Of a stretch of DNA of 62,980 nucleotides, positions 28,201 to 35,936 are shown one piece after another. The first letter of the stretch is position 1. Every line of letters begins with the position of its first letter. The DNA comes from Desulfobulbaceae bacterium. Lineage in GTDB: Bacteria > Desulfobacterota > Desulfobulbia > Desulfobulbales > Desulfocapsaceae. Below the pieces are notes generated by a model. It was given only the letters and a program-made list of their open reading frames with translations, ran no database searches and had not been told where the DNA came from. Location of the stretch: NCBI GenBank assembly GCA_004796425.1, contig QZLB01000134.1:1-62980 (forward strand), given 5' to 3'. The position numbers and the translations under genes are program-made.

Positions 28201-30470
28201 GGAAACAACACATTCGTACCACACTCTCCCCACTACTTGAGGCATATCGGCTGGGACAAAAGTCCGGTGAATCGGAAATTACCGCAAACAGCGCCTACTG
28301 TTATTGTTATCGACTCCTACTCCTTGGACATAACCTGGAAGTGACCGCCCAGGAGCATGACTATTATCTCCACGCCATAGAACAAACCAACCAGAAAATA
28401 CCGCTTTACCGCCAGCTCCTGTTCCGCCAGTCGGTTGCCTGCCTCAGAGATAATGAGGATAATGGTGCCAGCATCAATGGCAGGTTTTATAACCCGGAGC
28501 TACTGTACCCCGAACATGAGCAAAATAAGGATTACACCACCATTTTCATCTATCACCTGCTCAGCATGATGCACACCTACCATTTTGGTGATTCGGAGCA
28601 ATGCCTCGAACATGGTGCAAAGGCTCAGCCGCTGCTGAGCCATGCGGTCTCATCACTGTTTATTCCCCTATTTTATTTTTATCAGGTACTGGGACTAATG
28701 GATTTCCACTCAGCCCAACTCCCGGCTAAGCCGAGTGGGGTAGTGAAGAAAATCCGCAAAGGCCTGAAGAAAATAGAGTGTTGGGCATCCCATGCTCCTG
28801 AAAACTATCGTCATAAATACTATCTGCTCCGAGCGGAATTCGAGTGTATCCTTGACCATCGTGACCAGGCGGCAGATTATTACGATCGAAGTATTGTCAC
28901 GGCCCACCAAAACGGCTATATCCAGGATCAGGCATTGGCGCTGGAACGGGCAGCACATTTTTACGCGAAGCGCAATCGTGGACGGATTGCCATTCAATAT
29001 CTTGATGAAGCGATCATCTGCTATCAGAAATGGGGTGCCCAGGCACTGGTAAAAAGCCTCCGTGCGCAACGGCACACAATGATCGAAAAATTATTTCCCG
29101 ACCAGTCACGTCCATACCTGGATAAACCTGACATTCTCGGGACTATTGAGAGTAATGATAGTGTTGTGCGCCTTGACATGATGAGCGTCATCAAGGCGTC
29201 CCGCGCCTTTACCGGAGAAATCATTCTTGGTGATTTGCTGAAAAAGCTGATTATCATCCTCCTTGAAAACGCTGGTGGTCATTCCGGTTTTCTTCTGCTT
29301 CCGCAAGATGGATTCTGGATGGTTAAAGCCCATGCAACTGCTGCTGATCATTCGGCAGAACTCCTGGATCTACCGCCCTCCCTGCTTGCTGACCAGCTCT
29401 GTCAAACCATCATCAATTATGTACTGAGGTCCAACCAAACGGTGGTCCTTGATGATGCCGCCAACCAGGGTATGTTTACCCACGACTCATACATCATAGA
29501 CAAACAATCAAAATCCATTCTCTGTATGCCAATCGTTCATCAGAGTGAGATGATCTGCCTGCTCTATCTGGAGAATGGACTGACAGTTTCCGCATTCCAT
29601 CCCGATCGTCTGGAAACCATCAAGCTCATCGCCTCCCAGGCAGCGATATCGATTAAGAACTCAAGACTTTACGAAGACCTGGAAGGCACGGTTGACAAAC
29701 TGCACCGGGAAATCACCAAAAGAAAGGAAACACAGATGCAACTGCTCCACGCAGGGAAGCTTTCAGCGCTAGGCCGGCTCTCCGCATCAATCGCTCATGA
29801 GTTTGGCAATCCGCTGATAGGTATTAAGTACTTACTCGATGACCTTGAGAAAAGAGAGGCCTTGAGTGGCGATGATCGAAAACTGATAAAAATCGGCCTC
29901 GAGGAATGTCAGAGAATGAAAAGCCTGATTAATGACCTGCAAGACCTCCATCGACCATCATCAGGATTCAAAAAAGAATTTTCATTAAATGAAACCACCC
30001 AGAATGTGCTCCTCTTCCAAAGAAAAAATCTGAAAAACCTCAATATTTCGGTTATCACCGAGCTGGCCCCGGAACTCCCGATATTATATGCAGTCGAAGA
30101 CCAGATCACCCAGGTTCTGGTAAATCTCACTATCAATGCAGCAGACTCCATGCGTGAGGCAGGGGGCAGGCTGAATATCCGCACCTGGCATGATGATTCC
30201 TCTGTGTACTGGGAAGTTTCAGACACCGGTTGCGGCATCCCGGAACAGTTCCATGAACACGTATTTGAACCATTTTACTCAACCAAGGAGGCTGTGGATG
30301 GTACCGGTCTGGGGCTGGCGATTTCTTATAGTATCGTCAAGAATCATGGGGGAGATATTAGCTTCAGCTCAACACCGGAAAAAGGTTCTACTTTCTCCGT
30401 CTCTTTGCCCATAGGCACGCAGGATTTGCGTGTTGATGGTGAGTTATCCGCCGCAACAACCGCCAACTGA
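25218..30470 (+). CDS. Giant hybrid kinase: Ser/Thr (pseudo)kinase - AAA ATPase - helical repeats - GAF - histidine kinase
   Basis: A 1750-residue protein. Residues 1-265 are a protein-kinase fold with Lys35 and an Asp146-Phe-Ser motif, but the catalytic loop reads YKNLSPNT (125-132): the HRD Asp is Asn127 and the metal-binding Asn is Thr132, so phosphotransfer is doubtful. Residues about 295-560 are a STAND/AAA ATPase (Walker A GNSGVGKT 327-334, Walker B LTIILDDLQW). A long helical, TPR-like region runs to about 1300. GAF is about 1323-1490. The histidine kinase core has HEFGNP with His1527 and [14 protein letters not shown] stop at 25209 and no nearby ATG force the TTG start at 25218. It is cytosolic, with no receiver. 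Input is unknown. Confidence 0.88.
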   Translation: MEICGYHITRKFRETSSDIVYRGHHKGLNRFALIKLPREDYPSPEHLRRIKHEYLVASLFTHNKILKPLALEEHGHRLAIIYEDFDGLPLTSITKTGVQDLAWFLDIAIQLTDGIREIHRQKIIYKNLSPNTILYRSVTGRIRLSDFSISSQSSREQPDHSSSTLPEGQVRYVSPEQTGRVDLPLDFRTDFYSLGIVLYELLTGTHPFETSDPMEMVHCHLAKTPPGPHEVDVRIPKAISKIILKLLEKSPEKRYQSCNGLTPDLMKCLIELRNYRDIIDFSIGKDDISVELTIPDKLYGRTAELGKIISFWEQTKEDNPGHLLITGNSGVGKTVLLKEAKKIIKARRGMTISAKIDQIRQSTPYAPLIKGLKELLQNLLLAHPDEIERWKQTLLSSLDSQGQVILDVLPDLELIIGPQPEVESLQPAENQHRFRRVFRQFISACSELARSLTIILDDLQWIDRDTLDLVESIATDKTISCSFLGSYRSSEVEHNHPLTAVLQHLHDNNISFQRLSLENLPKEDIIPLLSETLFCPVEITEPLAQACLNKTDGNPFFLKEFLKELDDSGCLRFNQVSGRWDFDLARINNRKVMKNVGEILIQRISGFSEQSRKILMLAACIGNDFGLSTLSLLSGKSLDETMEDLKQPLLSGVIIPDTSPSASGFHPQTDQSASRYTFAHDQIQRAAYALIPENDVQQYHQHVGELLLKTLPRKAREQHLFEIVSHLNKGASLISDQQAKNKLAVLNIKAAGKAKKSAAYRLYYQFTQTAYKLLPADCWETDYDFTLSIYTEAAESTALNGRFEEAEFFCDGIRDNARSFLDKVGAYQIKIRSYKSANRLEQAVETGLESLRELGVKFPRNPSKLQIFTAMMQTKLLLLGKKPADLLNGPEMTDPHAKIIMGILLDIGTAAYYARPRLVPLISFTAIKLTLRYGNNIVSAVMAYPSYGFLLCGLPLGNIQQGYEFGLMALAMQKKLDYGQSPLPIYLVNNLIIHWKQHIRTTLSPLLEAYRLGQKSGESEITANSAYCYCYRLLLLGHNLEVTAQEHDYYLHAIEQTNQKIPLYRQLLFRQSVACLRDNEDNGASINGRFYNPELLYPEHEQNKDYTTIFIYHLLSMMHTYHFGDSEQCLEHGAKAQPLLSHAVSSLFIPLFYFYQVLGLMDFHSAQLPAKPSGVVKKIRKGLKKIECWASHAPENYRHKYYLLRAEFECILDHRDQAADYYDRSIVTAHQNGYIQDQALALERAAHFYAKRNRGRIAIQYLDEAIICYQKWGAQALVKSLRAQRHTMIEKLFPDQSRPYLDKPDILGTIESNDSVVRLDMMSVIKASRAFTGEIILGDLLKKLIIILLENAGGHSGFLLLPQDGFWMVKAHATAADHSAELLDLPPSLLADQLCQTIINYVLRSNQTVVLDDAANQGMFTHDSYIIDKQSKSILCMPIVHQSEMICLLYLENGLTVSAFHPDRLETIKLIASQAAISIKNSRLYEDLEGTVDKLHREITKRKETQMQLLHAGKLSALGRLSASIAHEFGNPLIGIKYLLDDLEKREALSGDDRKLIKIGLEECQRMKSLINDLQDLHRPSSGFKKEFSLNETTQNVLLFQRKNLKNLNISVITELAPELPILYAVEDQITQVLVNLTINAADSMREAGGRLNIRTWHDDSSVYWEVSDTGCGIPEQFHEHVFEPFYSTKEAVDGTGLGLAISYSIVKNHGGDISFSSTPEKGSTFSVSLPIGTQDLRVDGELSAATTAN

Positions 30471-30971
30471 TCAAAGATCAACCCAGGCCGGATCAGCATT
30501 GCTCTGCTCAATCTCCCACTCTTCATCTTCAAATTGAGCATCCGTAATCTTTGACAATTTCATTTTCAGGTATCGCCCCTGTCCCTCGATGGCAACCGTT
30601 CCATCAGGTAAAAGGATCTCACCGCTTCCCTCAAAGGTCCGCTTGTTTTCACTGGTAATCCTCGCGACAACCCTGACCTCATCAGTGATAGGTACCGGTT
30701 TTCTGAACTTGATCGAAAACTCAAGCGTAACTCCCCAAAGTGAATCTGCAGTATGACCCATAACCGCTCTACCAATGGTTTCATCAAGAATAGCCGCAGA
30801 AATTCCTCCATGCAGCCGACCCGGATAGCTCTGGTGCTCATTGGCTGGGTTGAACAAGGCGAGTATCTCGTTGTTTTCCAGTTGGTAAAATCTGCTTTTC
30901 AGGCCAAACTGATTTTCCAGGCCGCAGACAAAGCACATCTTAGAATTTGGTTGTTTACCCGTTACTTTCAC
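30471..30971 (-). CDS. PaaI-like hotdog thioesterase
   Basis: A 166-residue hotdog-fold protein. Family features are CFVCGLENQFGLK at the N-terminus, RLHGGISAAILDETIGRAV as the hotdog helix with its catalytic-type Asp, and VTLEFSIKFRKPVPITDEVRVVARI. It probably hydrolyses an acyl-CoA; the substrate is unknown. The start is a GTG with AGGAG 7 bases upstream. Its stop and the stop of the convergent giant kinase lie back to back in a single TGATCA, with no base between them. Confidence 0.85.
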   Translation of the reverse strand: MKVTGKQPNSKMCFVCGLENQFGLKSRFYQLENNEILALFNPANEHQSYPGRLHGGISAAILDETIGRAVMGHTADSLWGVTLEFSIKFRKPVPITDEVRVVARITSENKRTFEGSGEILLPDGTVAIEGQGRYLKMKLSKITDAQFEDEEWEIEQSNADPAWVDL

Positions 30972-30989
30972 TCTATTGCTCCTGTGATT

Positions 30990-31637
30990 TCAGCGGAAGT
31001 TAGAATCGAGTGCATCACTGTTGCTGAGGCACGTTTTCACCATCGGCGGACCTGCAACCACCATTGACGCAATCGTCATTTTGACCTTGGGCAGCACGTG
31101 CCGCGAACCTGAGGTGAAAGTCTGCTCCAGCAAGACCAGTCGCTTCATTAATTCTGTTCTCTCCATCGAATATTCACCGACCTTGTCATCATCGCTTTGC
31201 TCGATGATTGCCTGTGCCCGGAAACATCCCGGGAAATTGAAACGATGGCCATCGGGTCTTGTCAAACTTGCTGGCACCCCATGGGTTCGACAGACCATCA
31301 GTCGATAGTGATAGAGCGTGCAGCGCCCATTTTCATTCAAGGGACACATCAGTTGTGGTCGAACACCTTTTTTGAGCAATTCACAAGCCTGCTGCTCATA
31401 CTCCGCTGACCGCTCTTTGAGCAGCTGAATGTGAGCCGGTTCAAGTTTGCTGATCCCATACCAGAGATAGGCCCATTCGATATAGGTATGGTGAAGAAAA
31501 TAGGAATCACAGCAATTATCCGGACACCCTTCACAGGTAAGACCAATCGGGGTGGCGACACTGTCATACGATTCTTCCATATCACGATAAAGCGCCTCTA
31601 TTTGAGCCGCAAGATCGCTGTTAAGCTCTAACATCAT
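30990..31637 (-). CDS. YkgJ-like cysteine-cluster protein
   Basis: A 215-residue protein with the cysteine pattern CEGCPDNCC (Cys35, 38, 42, 43) followed by CPLNENGRCTLYHYRLMVCRTHG. This matches the YkgJ type of putative metal- or cluster-binding protein, more divergent than the copy at 11129. No catalytic motif is visible. Its start lies 4 bases after the stop of the AMMECR1 gene, and the thioesterase gene follows, suggesting one transcript for the four genes from 33263 down. Confidence 0.78.
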   Translation of the reverse strand: MMLELNSDLAAQIEALYRDMEESYDSVATPIGLTCEGCPDNCCDSYFLHHTYIEWAYLWYGISKLEPAHIQLLKERSAEYEQQACELLKKGVRPQLMCPLNENGRCTLYHYRLMVCRTHGVPASLTRPDGHRFNFPGCFRAQAIIEQSDDDKVGEYSMERTELMKRLVLLEQTFTSGSRHVLPKVKMTIASMVVAGPPMVKTCLSNSDALDSNFR

Positions 31638-31640
31638 CTT

Positions 31641-32204
31641 TTACTCCGAAAAACTCTTTACCTGATAGAGGTAAATATCAGGTTTATCTGTCTTCCAGCA
31701 ATTAGCTGGAAGACCGGCCTTTAAGCATAATTGCGTGAGAAAACTTATGGGGTCTGGTAATTGCTGCCAGACCTGCGGCAAAAAGGTTGCTCTGGCACGA
31801 CCGAGTTCCAGAATCACTCCGTCGACCCCGGGTGTAAGCCTATCAATGAGATCTGCAGCAGACTGATAATCAATCTTATTCGGTTTACCTAATACTGAAA
31901 TATCTATTTCAACCTGGTCAAACTCTTTGAGCTCAAGTGGTGAAAATCGATGATCATGAAACGCTGCATTTATCGCGTTTCGGGTAACCGAATCCAGAAG
32001 TGAACCTGAGGGAGCCAGATTGCCGATGCATCCCCGTAACTGATTATTCAGCTTAAGTGTTACAAATGTCGCATATTCCTGAAAAAAAATCTCTCCCTCG
32101 GGCTGAGTCTCCTGTTCGATCAACAGTCCGAGTTGTTTGCCGATCGACCGCCGAGCAATTTCAAGTAGCGCTTTTCCCACGCTAACATTAATCTTTTCAG
32201 TCAT
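31641..32204 (-). CDS. AMMECR1-domain protein (AmmeMemoRadiSam system protein A type)
   Basis: A 187-residue protein with the diagnostic LRGCIG motif at 56-61, AFHDHRFSPLELKEFDQVEIDISVLGKP and GRARATFLPQVWQQLP. Bacterial members often go with a Memo-domain protein and a radical SAM enzyme (the AmmeMemoRadiSam trio), but neither partner is encoded in this window. The biochemical role is unknown. GGAG precedes the ATG by 6 bases. Confidence 0.88.
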   Translation of the reverse strand: MTEKINVSVGKALLEIARRSIGKQLGLLIEQETQPEGEIFFQEYATFVTLKLNNQLRGCIGNLAPSGSLLDSVTRNAINAAFHDHRFSPLELKEFDQVEIDISVLGKPNKIDYQSAADLIDRLTPGVDGVILELGRARATFLPQVWQQLPDPISFLTQLCLKAGLPANCWKTDKPDIYLYQVKSFSE

Positions 32205-32219
32205 CTGCCAACTCCAATA

Positions 32220-33263
32220 CTACCACTCAATACCAAGCATCAGACAATTAATACCACTGCCAATACCCAGCATTGCCCCTTTCATACCGGGGGTAAAGAG
32301 TTCGTTGTCAATAGCCATAGCCAGGGTGATTGGGGCACTGACCGACCCAACGTTGCCGAGAAACGGGAGCGTTTCATAATTCTTTCGGGGATCCAATCCC
32401 AGTTTCTCAAAGAGCAGTTTTGCATGGGCACTTCCAACCTGATGACAAAAAAAACGATCAACCTCCTCGGTGGGCCAGCCGCTGATCCTGGTAAATTGCT
32501 GCCAGGTCAGCTTGGCCGTTTCAACACCTTGAATAAGCAGTTCTTCCGAGTTGGTATACATGAGAGTCGTGTCATGACCCTCCGCACTTCCCTGACAGAG
32601 GTTTGAGTGGGTGGTGTTGGCTCGCCACGCTCCATACTTCAATGTTGGTTTCGGTTCACTGCATGTATCATTGCGAGTCATATAAAGTGCCACAGACCCT
32701 GACCCGATGGTCAAAGATGCAAATATCGGTTTTATTGATTTCCTGGTAATTGAACTATTGGTGTTGAGCATTTCCACCGTGGACTCCAGCAGTTCCTCGG
32801 CAGTTTCGCCGGAAACCAGAAGTCCGTTGTCCACCTGCCCCAGCTCGATCATGTTGGCAAGCATAATGATTCCATCTAGAAAGCCGAGACAGGCGTTGGA
32901 AATATCGAAAACCAGGCACTCTTCAGGGAGTCCCAGCGCATGATGCACGAAAGAGGCCGTTGCCGGTTCCATCATATCTCGAGAGACCGAAGTGAAAATC
33001 AAACACTGAATATCCTGCGGCGCCACCTTTGATCGTTCAAGGGCATCTTCTCCAGCCCGTACGGCCGCACTGCTTGGCCTGGTCCCTTTGTCCCAGAATC
33101 GCCGCTCCTTAATGCCACTCATCATTTCAAGTCTGCCCCGGGGCAGCTTAAGCCTGCGGTAAACCGGCTCTAGCCGATCCTCAAGCGCTTCAGAACTGAT
33201 TGAGTGGGGTGGCAGGGCATAGCCAAAACTATGCAGGCAGACATTGTTATATCGAGTACTCAT
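32220..33263 (-). CDS. 3-oxoacyl-ACP synthase III-like (FabH/OleA-type) condensing enzyme
   Basis: A 347-residue thiolase-fold protein with the Cys-His-Asn triad: Cys125 in NACLGFLDG, His274 in CHQVGSAHAK and Asn304 in LGNVGSVSAP. The SGETAEELLES segment and long insert (about 160-180) make it unlike housekeeping FabH and closer to OleA-type or other accessory KAS III enzymes. OleA condenses two acyl-CoAs head to head; no oleBCD genes are nearby, so that role is not established. Fatty-acid or secondary-lipid synthesis is the safest description. Confidence 0.8.
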   Translation of the reverse strand: MSTRYNNVCLHSFGYALPPHSISSEALEDRLEPVYRRLKLPRGRLEMMSGIKERRFWDKGTRPSSAAVRAGEDALERSKVAPQDIQCLIFTSVSRDMMEPATASFVHHALGLPEECLVFDISNACLGFLDGIIMLANMIELGQVDNGLLVSGETAEELLESTVEMLNTNSSITRKSIKPIFASLTIGSGSVALYMTRNDTCSEPKPTLKYGAWRANTTHSNLCQGSAEGHDTTLMYTNSEELLIQGVETAKLTWQQFTRISGWPTEEVDRFFCHQVGSAHAKLLFEKLGLDPRKNYETLPFLGNVGSVSAPITLAMAIDNELFTPGMKGAMLGIGSGINCLMLGIEW

Positions 33264-33434
33264 GATGTTACATTGTTTAGAAAGTATACCGGTAAATTTG
33301 CGTACCGTTTATTTGATATGTGTTCAGATAGAATGAGAGGTGCTATTATAGAGTGGGATTGGCCGGGTTACAAGTATTTCCTTTCGAGATAATCTGCGTT
33401 TCACCGTACCTCACAGGAATCCATAATGACAGGA

Positions 33435-35030
33435 TTATCTGATTATGTTTTCCAACTCTTCGAGCTCAAGGGGCCTTCTTAGAATGGTATCGACTCCGCC
33501 CTCCTGGCTCCGTTTTACAAGATCATCCCCTGAGTTTCCATCAGCAATGCCAATGATCGTTGCATGGCGGCCGGAATATTCTTCCAACCGGCGAATAATA
33601 CGCGCCGTCTCACCACCATCGGCTTCAGTCATTTCAGTATCAAGTACAATCAAGTCAAAGTGCGCAAGAGATGCCTCATACATCGCTGATCGTCCAGACT
33701 CCGCAATGGTAACCCGCCAGCCCGATTCAATGAGATACTCAACAACCTTTTGCTGACTATCCGGATTACCATCAACCACCAGGGCAGTACTGGTTAAAAA
33801 CCGTGTAAGTACTTCGAAAAGATTGTTTTTATTGAGCGGTTTGGTCAGGTAATCATCCATCCCTGCCTGGAGGCATTTTTCCCGATCGCCATGCATGGCA
33901 TGGGCTGTCAGGGCAATAATCGGCAGGTGTCCCCCCTTAAGCCGTTCGTTATTACGAATTTCCACGGTCGCCTCAAGTCCGTCCATTACCGGCATTTGCA
34001 CGTCCATCAGGACCGCCTGGTAATCTCCTTTTGCTGCCCGTTCAACTGCGAGTCGGCCATTGTCTACCGTATCGACTTTCAAACCGGCCTGCTCCAGCAA
34101 TGTTTCAATGAGAATTCGACTGATCGGCTCATCTTCGGCCAGGAGTACACGGGCCCCGTCCAGCATAAATTTCGAGCTGGTCTCTTCGATAGATTTCGGC
34201 TCAAGATTAACCGGTTGTGGCTGCGGGGCAGCGGCGGTGATTGGAACCTTGAATTGCCAGGTAAACCAAAACTCGGCGCCATGACCCGGTTCGCTTGCAA
34301 GGCCGATCGCACCTCCGGCTAGATGCACGAGATGGGCAGATACGGTCAAGCCCAGGCCACCTCCCCAGAACTTCCTGGAATAAGAGGTGTAGTCCTGGTT
34401 AAAGGTGTCGAGGATGATTTTTTGTTTTTCAGGTGGAATACCGATCCCTGTATCACGAATCGTGAACTTCAGGGTCACATCCTGTTCCCCTTCGGATATT
34501 TTTTCAACCTTGATGGTGATGGTCCCTTTTTCGGTAAACTTAATCGCGTTATTAACGATGTTGATGATCACCTGAACCAATCGATCCGGATCCGAATTGA
34601 GAACTTCCGGAACATCAGAGGCGATACTGTAATCAAGGTCAACATTTTTCTGCCGGGCTGACAGTTTCATCAGATAGAGATCACAGTCCAAACTGTCTGA
34701 GAGATGGAAGTCTTCCGTGTTGAATTGCAGCGTACCGGACTCGATACGACAAAAATCCAGAATGTCAGTTACCACCTCAAGCAATCGCTCTGCTGACGAG
34801 TTGACCATTTCCAGGTGGCGTCTCTGATCTTTGGATAACTCTGTTTCCAGGACCAGATTGGTCATCCCCATGATGCCATTCATCGGGGTGCGGATTTCAT
34901 GTCCCATGCCCATCAGAAATTCACTTTTGGTCCTGCTTTCTTTCTCCAAGGCAGCAATCTGCGCATCTCGCTCTTTGAGTTTCTGCTCAAGTTCTTTCAA
35001 ACTGTTTTCAAGACTCAACGGATCCTCCAC
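33435..35030 (-). CDS. Cytosolic hybrid histidine kinase with two receiver domains
   Basis: A 531-residue protein without membrane helices. An N-terminal coiled coil (5-35) leads to HisKA with His44 in [11 protein letters not shown], an HATPase (NAIKFTEKG, DTGIGIP, GGGLGL), a receiver at about 293-410 (LLAEDEP, LMDVQMPVMDG, LTKPL) and a second, more divergent receiver at about 415-531 (VVDGNPDS, VLDTEM). There is no input domain of its own, so it may take signals from partner proteins. The start is a GTG 9 bases after the Hpt gene's stop, suggesting coupling. It is last in a four-gene phosphorelay run. Confidence 0.9.
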   Translation of the reverse strand: MEDPLSLENSLKELEQKLKERDAQIAALEKESRTKSEFLMGMGHEIRTPMNGIMGMTNLVLETELSKDQRRHLEMVNSSAERLLEVVTDILDFCRIESGTLQFNTEDFHLSDSLDCDLYLMKLSARQKNVDLDYSIASDVPEVLNSDPDRLVQVIINIVNNAIKFTEKGTITIKVEKISEGEQDVTLKFTIRDTGIGIPPEKQKIILDTFNQDYTSYSRKFWGGGLGLTVSAHLVHLAGGAIGLASEPGHGAEFWFTWQFKVPITAAAPQPQPVNLEPKSIEETSSKFMLDGARVLLAEDEPISRILIETLLEQAGLKVDTVDNGRLAVERAAKGDYQAVLMDVQMPVMDGLEATVEIRNNERLKGGHLPIIALTAHAMHGDREKCLQAGMDDYLTKPLNKNNLFEVLTRFLTSTALVVDGNPDSQQKVVEYLIESGWRVTIAESGRSAMYEASLAHFDLIVLDTEMTEADGGETARIIRRLEEYSGRHATIIGIADGNSGDDLVKRSQEGGVDTILRRPLELEELENIIR

Positions 35031-35038
35031 TCAGTTGC

Positions 35039-35380
35039 TTATGCTGCATCGGGTAAATGCTCAACTGCCTCCTTGAGTGTTTGCATCTGCTCATGGATTT
35101 CATCAAGCTGATTGGCTTTTGCCAGCTGCTCAACTGACCGGGCAACCTCTGCCCACTCAGGCTGCCCCATATTCATGAATAACCCTTTGAGATTATGGCC
35201 GAATCGGGAAAGCATCTCCAAGTCACCATCACCAAGCGCCTGATCTCCAAGCTCAAAAGCATTGTGGATCGATTTGGCAGCACTCTTTACCATCTTTGCT
35301 GCTTGCTCATCGGTCAGACGATACACCGAGACAAAGTGTTCGCGAAGTGCTTCTGCCGCAATAGGCCGAGGGGTACCCAT
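35039..35380 (-). CDS. Stand-alone Hpt phosphotransfer protein
   Basis: A 113-residue all-helical protein with the Hpt signature FGHNLKGLFMNMG; His62 is the phospho-acceptor. It passes phosphate between receiver domains. ATG 35380 lies one base after the stop of the receiver gene upstream; a TTG three codons earlier is less likely. Flanking genes supply both donors and acceptors. Confidence 0.88.
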   Translation of the reverse strand: MGTPRPIAAEALREHFVSVYRLTDEQAAKMVKSAAKSIHNAFELGDQALGDGDLEMLSRFGHNLKGLFMNMGQPEWAEVARSVEQLAKANQLDEIHEQMQTLKEAVEHLPDAA

Positions 35381-35381
35381 G

Positions 35382-35780
35382 TCAGTCAATCAAGCCAAAA
35401 TCCCTGATATGCTCAAGCAGCTTATCCCGGTCAATTGGTTTTGTCAGATACGCTTCACACTGTCCCTGCCTGAACGCTTTCATGATATTTTTTGAATCAT
35501 CAATTGCCGTCACCATGATAACTCTTGTGGCATTCGGCTCCGGTATGTTCCGCTCCTTCTCAAGTTTACGGATTTCCATAAGCGCCTGCTGACCGTCCAT
35601 TACTGGCATCATAATATCCAGGCAGATCAAGTCGAATGGTTCACCGGCATCAAGGGCCTTCTCGACAACCTTGACTGCCTCATCACCATTGGTAGCTACG
35701 TGACATTCACCATAGCCCGAAAGCAGTGTTGAGAGAAGTGAGCGGGCCAAATAATCATCTTCTACGATCAGCGTCTTCAT
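35382..35780 (-). CDS. Single-domain response regulator (CheY-like receiver)
   Basis: A 132-residue receiver: acidic pocket EDD at 7-9, phospho-acceptor Asp55 in LDIMMPVMDG, Thr in MVTAIDDS and Lys in LTKPID. It has no output domain. ATG 35780 is chosen because the receiver fold begins there; a GTG 7 codons upstream is possible. It sits between the large hybrid kinase and the Hpt gene. Confidence 0.9.
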   Translation of the reverse strand: MKTLIVEDDYLARSLLSTLLSGYGECHVATNGDEAVKVVEKALDAGEPFDLICLDIMMPVMDGQQALMEIRKLEKERNIPEPNATRVIMVTAIDDSKNIMKAFRQGQCEAYLTKPIDRDKLLEHIRDFGLID

Positions 35781-35936
35781 ATTCTTATCCGATGTCCTCA
35801 CTGCAACGCTTTGTTCCTGTTCACCAACAGATCACTCTTTTCGCCAGGTAAGCGGTTTACCACTCAAGATATCATGATCTGCTTGAATTGAAAACAATTC
35901 CTCATCCACATCACTACGACAACAAAAAGGGGCGGC

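Noticed and set aside
33204-33392. 62-residue plus-strand frame
   Set aside because: It starts inside the KAS III-like gene in antisense and has no family motif or ribosome site.
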